NCBI RefSeq assembly: GCF_000004075.3
Contig: NC_026657.2
Span: 30,412,408-30,476,407 of the forward strand
Origin: Cucumis sativus
Taxonomy: Eukaryota > Streptophyta > Magnoliopsida > Cucurbitales > Cucurbitaceae
DNA: 64,000 nucleotides
Reading direction: 5' to 3'
Below, piece by piece: positions 48,923 to 60,140 of the stretch. Position numbers and translations under genes: made by a program. Under the pieces are notes generated by a model. That model was not told where the DNA came from. It worked only from the letters and a program-made list of their open reading frames with translations, and did no database searches. Position 1 is the stretch's first letter. Each line of letters opens with the position of its first letter.

Positions 48923-50496
48923 ACTCTTTTTCTTCTTTTTGTTATATTCAAATTTCATTTTACACAATTGAATAAATAAAATAATATTTTAAAATAATGT
49001 AATAGTGTTTTCTTTTTTAATAAAAGAACAAAATAATGCCTAATTATGCAGATTTTAAATTTTGAAGTCAGGATACTTTAAACTTATTTTTAATTTTATA
49101 AAATTCAAAGCTCACATATCCAATTAAATTAATAGATTACAAATCATATAACATCAATTTCATATAAAAATGATTTATTCTTAATAACGTAATCACTTTT
49201 ATCATAGTGTGTTCATCAGGTTTTTTTTCACTTTCTGAAAGTTTTGGTGACATTCAAATAGAATTCAATACCAAAAACACCCATCGTTTCATTTGATTGT
49301 TGTCATTTTCTTCTATATCAAGTGTTGTTCGTGTGGCTAATACAAATGCTTTAAACCAACCAACATACATGCACAATAAACCCACCTATTAAACAACACT
49401 AAACTCCATGATGTCGTAGCTCGTTCTATTATTATTATTTTGCATATTCCACTCTTTCATTCTACTAATATGAAAACATACTGTAATTTCACTGCAGGTA
49501 TGAAATGAGTAATTTATTCACCTCCAATCAAATGGTTACATGCATAAAACTCTAAATATATTTAAGGTTTTTAAGTTGACTTCTCCATTGAGTGTGGAAA
49601 ATTCCAAAGTATAAAAAATGTTCCAATTAGAATCCAACTTCCTTGTATTAAAAAAATTAAATTACACCAGAGATCTTCAACCTAATAACTCAATTTAATT
49701 TTAACTCAACTCAATTTACCATTTCAAATGTCAACTTAAATCAAATTAACTCTAGATTTTAAAATTCAAATTCATGATTAAGCTCAAAACAATTTTCTAT
49801 TTCAAACATCAATTTATAATTAAAAAATGTTTTTAAATTAATTAACAAAATTATTAAAAATATATTTAAATATAACAAAATATCACAATATTAATAATTA
49901 AAATAAAATAAGTTAACTCGGAAGTTTCTTAGAAAAATCTTTAAATCGTTATAAGAAGGTAGTTTGTGGGTCCCACGAATCCATTTAGTAAAAGAAGATA
50001 TTATTTTAGTAATTCTTCTTTTTTTTTTCTTTTTCCTTTTTGGTTTGTAGGACACAAAAAGGTCTTTATAATTTTGCGTGTCCTATCTTATCCAAATTAC
50101 ATGCCCACATCTTATACTAAAATATCATGTGAATCAAATCATATTTAATGCTTCTCAGACAAAAATACATATAATATTACAAACCATATATTAATTTTCT
50201 ATCTAAATAAATACATCTTAATATAATTCTAAATATTTTTAACAGTTCTTTTTTTTAAAATAAAAGATAAGAGAAGTATTTAATAAGTTTGATTCAATTT
50301 TTAAATCATTACTTTTCTTTTTAAAAGTTAGGCAATTTGTCTTTTTAAATCACCCTCTCTCAATCATTCATTTTAACTTTTGCATCAATTTCATACCCTA
50401 TATATTAATTGATGATTCATTAAACACATGAAAACATACTTTTTCTTTTTTTTAACAAATATTTGAAGTAAGAAAAATACTTATCAAACCAAGAAC

Positions 50497-50604
50497 CAAC
50501 ATGAGTATAACTCAACTGACACATGTATGTTGATATGAATAAGAAGTCTTGAGTTCAAATCCTCACTCTAACATTTATTACAATACCTTTGCAAAAAAAA
50601 AAAA
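50497..50604 (+). mobile_element. tRNA-derived SINE
   Basis: An A-box-like ATAACTCAACTGAC is followed about 35 bp later by a B-box GAGTTCAAATCC (50551-50562), a short unrelated body, and a terminal A-tract (50593-50604). This is the layout of short plant tRNA-related SINEs. Clear target duplications were not found, so the ends are approximate. Confidence 0.55.
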
Positions 50605-51161
50605 TTATCTTTAATTTTAACATTTAAATTGATAAAGGTGATTCAATTTTATTCGCATTATATATCTTTACCTAAAAAATCGTATTATCATTTAGTTCAA
50701 TTGAGACAAGAAAAAATATAACCTAAAGTGACTCAATTTAATATTTTATGAAAGAACCAAAACTAAAGTTTAATACTTAAAAAGTTAATTAATTGAACTT
50801 ACATAAATTCAATTGTAACCCAAAAAAATCTAGATCCAATTTGATAAGTTAACACATCCATAAAAAAGAAAAGGGATATCAACCTATCTACTCATGTTCT
50901 TGAGGTTTAAATGTGACTGGAAAATGAGAAAGTAAAAGTGCAAGAAATATATCACATGTGTAATGAATAATGGTAAATTAAGGTTAATAACATTCTTGTC
51001 TCAACACATCTATAAAAACTTGTTAAAATTTTGAAATGTGGAATAATTTAGTTTTCAATAAATAAATAACAATTTAATTTATATGGACCTATCATAAATA
51101 ATAAATAAAATTTGGTGATGTGTAAATATTATGTTATTTAAAATAATTTCTTTATACTACG

Positions 51162-51396
51162 AGTGTTTAGATTATCTATCGAAAAAAATGTTTTTTAAAA
51201 ATACATTCAAAATTTAAACACTTACATTTGGCTAGAATTTTTTAAAGTATATTTCAAATTTAGTTAGAAGTGTTTTCTTTAAAATGGATCAACATCATTT
51301 TGTAAAAATGCACCTTGAAAATTGACTGAACTCTTCACTTTTTTTAGAATAATTTATTTTTCAAATTTAAACACTTCAAAAGATAATCTGAACACT
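51162..51396. mobile_element. MITE with about 22-bp imperfect terminal inverted repeats
   Basis: The left end AGTGTTTAGATTATCTATCG and the reverse complement of the right end AGTGTTCAGATTATCTTTTG match at most positions, continuing to GAA. The 235-bp interior is AT-rich and non-coding. The ends resemble the GTGTTTGGATTATC ends of Tourist-like elements, but I could not confirm a TTA duplication. Confidence 0.55.
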
Positions 51397-53714
51397 AAAT
51401 TGAGCTATTTATAAAAGTTTATATTTTATTAATGATCGACATCTATCCTTAATAGAATACAAAATTTTGTTATATGAAATCAATATTTTTAACAATTTTG
51501 CGTTTACAATCATTTTGATGCTAAGTCACCAGTGACAAAATCCTATAAAACTTAATAAAAAAGAATTAAACATAGAAGTCAATGCTATCCTATGTTATTA
51601 TGTAATAAAAGTTAGGACATTAAACTTTAATAAATTTCAAAATAAAAGAATTGATTGATTATAAAATAGAGACTAAATTATAAGTATCTATTATTACATG
51701 AGTAAAAAAACTAACTCATGGTTTAGTTCCACACTCACTCTTCAACCATAATAATTATCAACCCAACTTTTAAACTCACCAAAAAAAAGTGTTTATTAAC
51801 CTAATTTAACAACCCTGGTGGATTTTTGGCAGATAAGACAAAGAGGTGTGGCCAATGCAACGAGAGGGTCGAAAAATTAAAGGCGGCCATGCAGTGTCCT
51901 TTGTTATCTAACTACACGTGTCCATCATGAACAAGAGAAGCACGCAGTTTGTGGTGATCTGTAGGGTCAAGTTATCACATCTTCAAGAAGAGAGGGAGGA
52001 ATTGAATTAAAATGTAAAATAGATTAAAAGAAGGATAAATTATAAGATTCCCTCGGGGTCAAGACTAACGGAGGAGGTATTCACGGACGGCATGGCACCG
52101 TTAGCTGATGAAACGGGTTTGTTTTGTTTGGCCGCCGTGTTCAACCAGGTTGCCGTTAAATACTACGGTTAACACGCTCTCCCCCCAATTCCTCAAAAAA
52201 GTTTAACATAAAAAATTTCTTTATTTTCTGTTAATTTTATTTCGGTAAAATGTGTTTTAACTAATTAAAGATTATGTCTGAAAGAAAAGTTTGGAAATTA
52301 ATTTGTTTTTGGTGATTTTAAAGGTAATAAATGAACAAAAATATTTAGTAAATATTTTAACTCTGTTGTTTACAATAATTTTTAAAAAATTTATCATTTT
52401 TATTATAAATTTAAAACTAAAAAAGATAAATTAAAAAATTAAAAAAGAAAGTAAAAATAATTATCAAACAATTTATATTTTAGTGGATGAAATTTTAAAA
52501 ATAAACTTTGATAGTTGAGTTACTTCTAACGAAAATATGACGTAGATATAATAGTCACATGTATAAAGATATTTTTAAAAAATATATAATATTTAAATGT
52601 ATCTTAAGTTACACTCATCTTTTAAAAAATTTCAGTTGTGGTAGTTAAAGTACATGCAGGCCATGCATGCACTCAAGTATCGCTCAAAATTAAAATCTTC
52701 TTCCTTTTTAACCACTTTCTCATTCCCTTCCCCTCCCCGAGCAAGGTTTGCAGGTGCCACGTCCATTTTCAATGAACATCTCCACCACCGCCGTCGTCCT
52801 CTTTTCTCTTCACTCCCCCTCGCTCTTTTCCCATCCATTTTCAATTCTGTCCATCTCTCTTTCTTCCTTCTATTAATTTTTCTTTTTCCTCTTAGAAAAA
52901 ATCACTTCAAGTCATCATCTTCTCTTCACTTATGCCAGTTATCCCAAATCCAGAACAACGGGGGATCTAAATGATTCTTCAAAAAATAGGCCTTTTTGTT
53001 GATTAGAAGGCATACAACAAAGTTTAGGAGGAAGGTGTGGAAACAATGATACAGTTCGCCGGACCGAGGTGGCGGCAATATAATCCGACAACAGAGGAAA
53101 TGAGATAAGGGAAAAAGAGTATTAGGGAGGGTTGAAGAAAGATAGAGATTTATTGGCCTTCCGGTGAGTGGTAACAACTCAGATCTTGCCGACATTGACT
53201 CAGTCCTCCGGTAACTATTCCCCTGAAATTATGCTAATTTTTCAGCTTAATTAATTTTGTGATGGAAGGGAAGGGGATAATTTTATGGCTTGTTAGGGTT
53301 TTTTTTCCATCTTCCTCTTCTATTCCAATGATCATTGAAGCTAAAGACTGGGTTGTTCTCTACTTTCATCTACTTTCCCCCATTTTTGAAAGCTGGGTGT
53401 TTATGCTGCCATGAAAGAGCAGCAGGGTTTTACAAGGGAGATCTTTAATTCAGATGGGCTTTTAATTGTTGAGTATAATTTTGTACTAAATTTCAGCTAC
53501 GATCTGTTTGAGCTGAAACATAAAACTAGTTTTTTTTCCTCTTTTTTTGGGGGGGGCGAGTGGGGGTTTCACAGATACTCCATGAATTTTCTAAATTTAT
53601 CGCGTTTTCTCACCGTGAACAGAGAATTAGATTAAGAAACGAAGGCGTACCTTTGCAAGGAAAGGAAGCTGGGATTTCTGGAACAAGAGGGCAAAAATCG
53701 GCTCTTCTGCTTGA

Positions 53715-56700
53715 GTGGTGGAAACCAATCAAATGGATTCCGGCCAACCTGAGGGAAATAAGGCCGATGTCCAAGGTAGTTCTTGGATTCCAGCGACACC
53801 CATGAAGCCCATTCTACCAAAACCGCCGCTGCAGCCACTGATCTATGCAAGGATGGACCGGAATCAGCCACGACCATACTGGTTGGGACCAGAGAGACTG
53901 TTCTCAAATTCTGACAAGGAGGCTGAGACTAGCAGTGGAGTTGCATGTTACGGTGGAGCTAATTCCATGACAGCTAATGGTTCTAACGACTGGGAAGCAG
54001 CTCAGGCTAGGCAGTTTCAAGTGGCCTGTAACGATAATGGAACAGTGACGATACATTCCATGGATGCACTAGGCGGCATTCCATTTTTGCAGCTAATGGC
54101 TTTGGCAGATGCGGCTTCTATTGTGGGTGCTGATGCTGCATTGGGTGGAAATGCAAGCGACTTGTTCGATTCTGGCTCCAGCTATCAAATTGAATTGGAG
54201 TCTAGCTCTATGAAGGATCGTCTCAGTGGCAGCTGCATACCTGAAGCAAAAGAGTGTAAGTCCAGCTAATTTAAATAAAGTTAATTGCACTTTAGATTCT
54301 TAAATGTGGTATAATTGATAATGCTCTATTAACATTTAGTGCAAGAATCGTTAGAAAAAATACGAGCTGATGTGTTAAAAGCAGCACTATAGTATTAAAA
54401 GTATTGCTCTTTGGGGAAATTGAGACAATCTAATAGAAAAGGGAATTAGTACGAGAAAACTGATTGAAAATGGAGAATTATTCATGGCTTTATTTCCCAT
54501 TTTTGTTTCCTGTGAAGTTCTGGCTTTATTTTTTGGCTGCTGCCACATGCTTTAATTAGTTTAATATTTCTTCTGCCTACGTTATGTGAAGAAAAAAGTT
54601 CTAATGGGTTCCTATAATAACTAATGTGACAAATCTCTTGAAGTCCATCGTTGTTGACATCCATTGTTCTGAAATTATTTCCAAATTTACAGATGAAACA
54701 TCTGACCATGGCAGCCAGCATGCCCATGACCTCAATTTTCCATCGAGGACAGAGTCGGATGCAGCTGGTATTAGAGTAACCTCCCAATTTGCCCCTCTTA
54801 CACCAGACATGGGCAAGATTAAATATACCGAAAGAGGGATGGAACTACAGCAGATACCAACTGAGAACAGCCAAGATGAGAGAGAACTGAACCATAACTG
54901 TAATACTTCAATAACGGTTGATGGTGAAAACCTGAGACAAAATCAAGAACTTCTTGAACCTGCAATGCACTCAACAATTAATTGTACCCCAGATGGAAAG
55001 GAAGGCAAGAACGATGGTGACCTTAATAAAACACCAGCATCAAGACAGAGAAGGAGAAAACATAGGCCTAAGGTCATAGTCGAAGGAAAGACTAACAGAA
55101 CAAAACAAAATTTGAAGACACCTAGTTCCAATCCAAGTGTGAGAAAGCGTGTCAGGAAAAGTGGACTTGCTAAGCCTTCAGCAACTCCCTCAATAGAAGT
55201 AACAGGTGAAACCTCAGAACAAGAAATAGTCAAGCATAGAAGAAAGTCATGCAGAAGAGCCATAACTTTTGATTCACAGGCCCAAACGAGAGATGAATCC
55301 CTCGATTTAGGGCCATTGGAACAAGGTTCACTCACACAAAACATTCAATCAACTACAGGACTAGAGGAAGTGAGGATTGAAGAGGTAGGCTCTTCCACTG
55401 ATCCAAATTGGTCCATGAATCAAATGCTGAAAAAATACGAGTCTCTATCTGAGAAAGAAGCCCCACCCACCGAACTTTCAGCTGAAAATGATTCTTCTGA
55501 GCAGACACAGCCTTCAAAAAGCCAAAAGGAGAACGATACAGAACAAAATGGTAAAGTGATTTCCAGTTCTGATAAAGAAAACACAGTTGAGACCATCCTA
55601 AATGATGAGAATCATTCATTACCAGGAAACTCACATGGTCTTATCTTCTGCAAGAACCCACCATTGACATCAATAGAGCAAGCAACTTGTTGCCTTAGGA
55701 AACGTCCTCGGGCCATCAAACAAGCACATACTGGAAGCATAAATTTAACAGGAGCCCATTATAATACATTATCTGCATATCAGTCGATGTCCTGGATGCA
55801 TTTTCCCCACATTTACAAAAAAAAAAGAACTGAGAAGGGGCAGAACCCTATTCCCTCAAGTGCATTTGCTACGGCTACAAATTTCACAAGGCCAGAAAGT
55901 GCATGCTCTTTCAATGACCCCCAAAGAGATCACGTGGTATCAAAATTCAACACCTGGATACCTGGTCCTCAGTTTAATATTTGTAAAAGTAAAACTGTAG
56001 CTGGGCATGAAGGAAACAATCTTCAGGATAAGTTGCAAACATGTGGAGGAATCGTGGGCTTGGGTCAGACTGGGAGAACAAAAAAGAAACCTAGAACAGC
56101 CAAACGACTTTCTAGCTCGGCTCGTCCAGAAAGAATTAGTCATTGGGAGAAGCAGCCAATATATCCTACTAATCACCCTCCCCCAGCAGGTTCTGCAAAA
56201 AATATCAATACATCGGGAACATGTATAAATGGACTATTCGAGATAATGCATGCAACTGTGGCAAAGAAGAAAAGAACAAAGAAGAAACCTTCAAACTCAG
56301 CACTTCTCAATATAAATAAAGATCTTCAGGACCGCAGATTTGTATCCTTCAGTCCCTGGCAATTCTTTCCCAAGACATTAGGTACCAAAATTGAAAGTTT
56401 CTTTATCAATGCTGAAGATGTTTACCCATTTAAAGATTTTTTTTCTTACTTTTTACCCCTTTCCTTTATCTATACAGGCACTGATTCAGAACATGGTAAT
56501 CAAATATGCTTTATTGATCTCATAGCTGAACAATTAAAGCATTTAGACATCAACAAGGAAAGCAACAATTTGGGATATAGAGAGCAAGCACTTATACCCT
56601 ATAACATGCAAAATCAGGAGCACAATGCTATTGTCGTTTATGGAAGAGATGGAACTATTGTACCATTTAATCCTATAAAGAAACGACGGCCACGACCGAA

Positions 56701-59700
56701 AGTCGAGCTTGATGAAGAGACTGGTAGAGTATGGAAGCTTCTGATGGGAAATATAAATAGTAAAGGCATTGATGGAACAGATGAAGAAAATATCAAATGG
56801 TGGGAAGAAGAGAGGAAGGTGTTTCAAGGACGAGCAGATTCATTTATTGCTCGGATGCATCTTGTTCAAGGTACAAAATAAACTATCCAATTTTTAACCC
56901 ACTGCTACCAAAGAGTTACTTCTAGAATTCCATGTACATCAAATAAATAACAAAATTCAGTGAAGTTCATTAGACAATTGGGTTTAAGAGTTCTGGAGTA
57001 TGAAGTTAATTCAGCAAAACGACCTTACTTGAGCAAAATATGTTCTATAGGTTGTACAACTGTGTCGTTGAGTTCTAAGAAGACATTGATGCAGTAAAAT
57101 CAATCTATATGAGAAACGAGGGAAAGAAACAGCAACAAGAGGGTTTATAGAACAATAACACCTTTGGCATACCTTCTTGTAGAAATTAAACAAGAAAAAT
57201 CAAATTCCTAGGCTTAGGACATGTTCCAGGGTGAAGATGATGTGGTTAAAATTATTTTTGACATTTTCAAAATCACATCAAAATATGTTGTTCAACATTC
57301 AAAATCGATTTTCATATCAAAGTTGATTTCAATGGTTAAAAACATGTTTTGATGTGATGTCTCGGTGCACCACCTAATCCCCACTGGTTCCCTCTTTTAA
57401 GCTTCTTTATTACTCTCATTGTATAATTCTCTTGTACTATGAGTTTTTATTAATAAAGAATGTCTCCATTCCAAAAAAAGAAAAGGTAAAAAACATGTGT
57501 CAGAATGATTTTTAACAAATAACAAAAGTGACTTTAACTAGTTTAAAATCACTCCCAAACATGTCTTTAGAAGCCTAGTGCTTCTGCATACCTCTTGTAT
57601 ATCCCTTTTTGGAACAGATCTGCTTAAACAGTAAATTAAGTTCTTAGGCTTAGAAGTCAAGTGCTTCTCTACATATGTATGTATTTGTCGGCAATGTGCT
57701 CCATAAAAACACAAATGAAAATTTAACTTGCACGATTAGTCTAGGCCTAGTAGTTGGCATCCTTACTATAGCAACTATTTTGCTGATCTGTCTAAGCAGT
57801 AACTTGACATCATTTCTCCAGGAGATAGGCGTTTCTCTCAATGGAAGGGATCAGTCGTGGACTCTGTGGTTGGAGTATTCCTAACTCAGAATGTCTCAGA
57901 TCACCTTTCTAGGTAAGCTAGATTGTTAAATGGTGTGAGCTAAAAAGTGTAATTCAAAGTAATCTCCATTTTCACCCTTTTTTATTAAATCCTCCTGATG
58001 TTTGCAGTTCTGCCTTCATGTCTCTTGCTGCACGCTTTCCTCCTAAGTCAAAGTGTCGCCAAGCATCATGCTCTCAAGAGCCAATTATAGAATTAGATGA
58101 GCCCGAAGAAGCATGCATGTTCAATTTAGAGGATAGCATGAAATTGAACAAACAGATAATACATCAGCAAATAAGTGAAGAGGACTTGTTGATGAAAGAT
58201 GAAATGGAAAAAGGTGAAGGACGAATAATTGTTGAAAACAATGAATCGTCTGGAAGTAATGTAGAGGATGGGAGCTCAAACAAAGAACCAGAAAAGAAAA
58301 GTTTTAGTTCATCTCATAACATTCTTGAGACATGTAGCAATTCTGTGGGAGAAATATCATTGACTGAAACCAGCTCAATGCAAGCATGTCTCTCCGGAGA
58401 GAAAGAAACGTATGATTCATTTTCATCTCAAGACTGTTTGGATTCATCAATTCCTCAAACCAATGAGAGTGTTGAACCATCCTCGGAAGGAAACTCAGAA
58501 GATCTACCAAGCTGGTCCACAGAGGCACACATTGACTCTTCATCAGAGGAGCTTACTCAGATGACTGGACTAAATACTTTAAATGCTAATTTTACCATTG
58601 ATACTTGCGTTGAACAGTCAGAAAATACCATCACCAACAAATTAGTAGAAAATAAGTGTGACAATAGAATAGATGACACTTCCCAACCAGTTGATCCTGA
58701 AATATCCTTAAAAAATTCTGTTTATCATTTGAGTGGTTACCAAACGCAGCAAAACCAGACCTCAAAATCATTGGAGGTTGACTGCTGTCAGACAAGCAAT
58801 GGAGTTCAAACTTCTAATGATTGCCAAAACAAGGACGAACAATTTCATACTGAACAAAGTACACTGACTGTAGAATCTGACAATCATGCTATTGTTGAGA
58901 TGGAGCTCATAGTAGATATCGTTGAAGCACCATCGTCAAGTAGTGAATTAAGCATCAATGCAAAGGAGCCATGTTTGACCTTACAGTCTCAAAGCAGTGT
59001 GATTGAAGACCCTCAAAATGTGGAGTCACCAGCAGAATGTACAAATACTGTGCATGAAATTCCACCAAATGCTACAGAAATAGCAACAAAGCCAAATCCA
59101 AAGGAGTGTAATCTACTTAGTAATGAGTTTAAAGAGTTGAAACCTGCCTCTTCAAGATCTCAGAGTAAGCAAGTTGCAAAGGAAAAAGATAACATTAATT
59201 GGGACAACTTACGAAAACGGACAGAAACCAATGGAAAGACACGGCAGAGAACTGAAGATACGATGGATTCATTGGATTGGGAGGCTATAAGATGTGCAGA
59301 TGTGAATGAGATTGCACATGCCATCAGAGAACGGGGCATGAACAACATGCTTGCTGAACGAATCAAGGTATCATTATCTCGTTAATTTCATACATGATCT
59401 AAAATTCTAATCAGTCCCTAGCACTAGCTGAGTACTGTATGAGTAATTTGTACAGGATTTTCTAAACCGTCTGGTGAAAGATCATGGGAGCATTGATCTC
59501 GAATGGTTAAGAGATGTGGAACCAGACCAGGCAAAGTAAGATTACTTGAGAACTTAAATATCAAATTCTTGAAAATGCTATCTTCTACACTAGAGAATAT
59601 ATTGCATCCACCAAAATTGCATGATTTGTCCATTGGGTTTTACACGCAAATGTAAAATATGCAGAGAATATCTACTAAGCATAAGAGGATTGGGACTGAA

Positions 59701-60108
59701 AAGTGTGGAGTGTGTGCGACTTCTTACTCTCCATCATCTTGCCTTTCCAGTAAGTCCAAATGAAGCATCAACATGAAATCAGATAGATCATATATATGTG
59801 TATATGTGATTATCACTTGGACCTTCAACAGGTTGATACAAATGTTGGGCGTATAGCTGTACGACTAGGATGGGTACCTCTTCAACCACTACCAGAGTCC
59901 CTACAGTTGCATCTTCTAGAATTGTGAGTATGACAAGTCTATATGTTAGCAAAATCCATACTTCTTTACCATATAAAAATATGTCAAGAAAATATTCAGA
60001 CATCCATCTTCCAATATTAAATGTTTAAAAATTTAAACAAGGACAATCTTTTAGTTAATATACTTTGATTGATTAACGGTATAAATTATTTCCAATTGTA
60101 TCGCTGCA

Positions 60109-60140
<32 letters not shown>

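Larger units (their letters stand above)
48035..53714. other. AT-rich spacer and promoter region of the DNA demethylase gene
   Basis: It holds the FK 3' region, an (ATCC)n repeat near 48896-48922, a SINE at about 50497-50604, a MITE at 51162-51396, and from about 52.6 kb the pyrimidine-rich leader region of the demethylase gene. A donor CCG/GTAACT near 53212 and an acceptor CAG near 53623 suggest an intron in the leader (inference). I found no coding gene. Confidence 0.5.
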
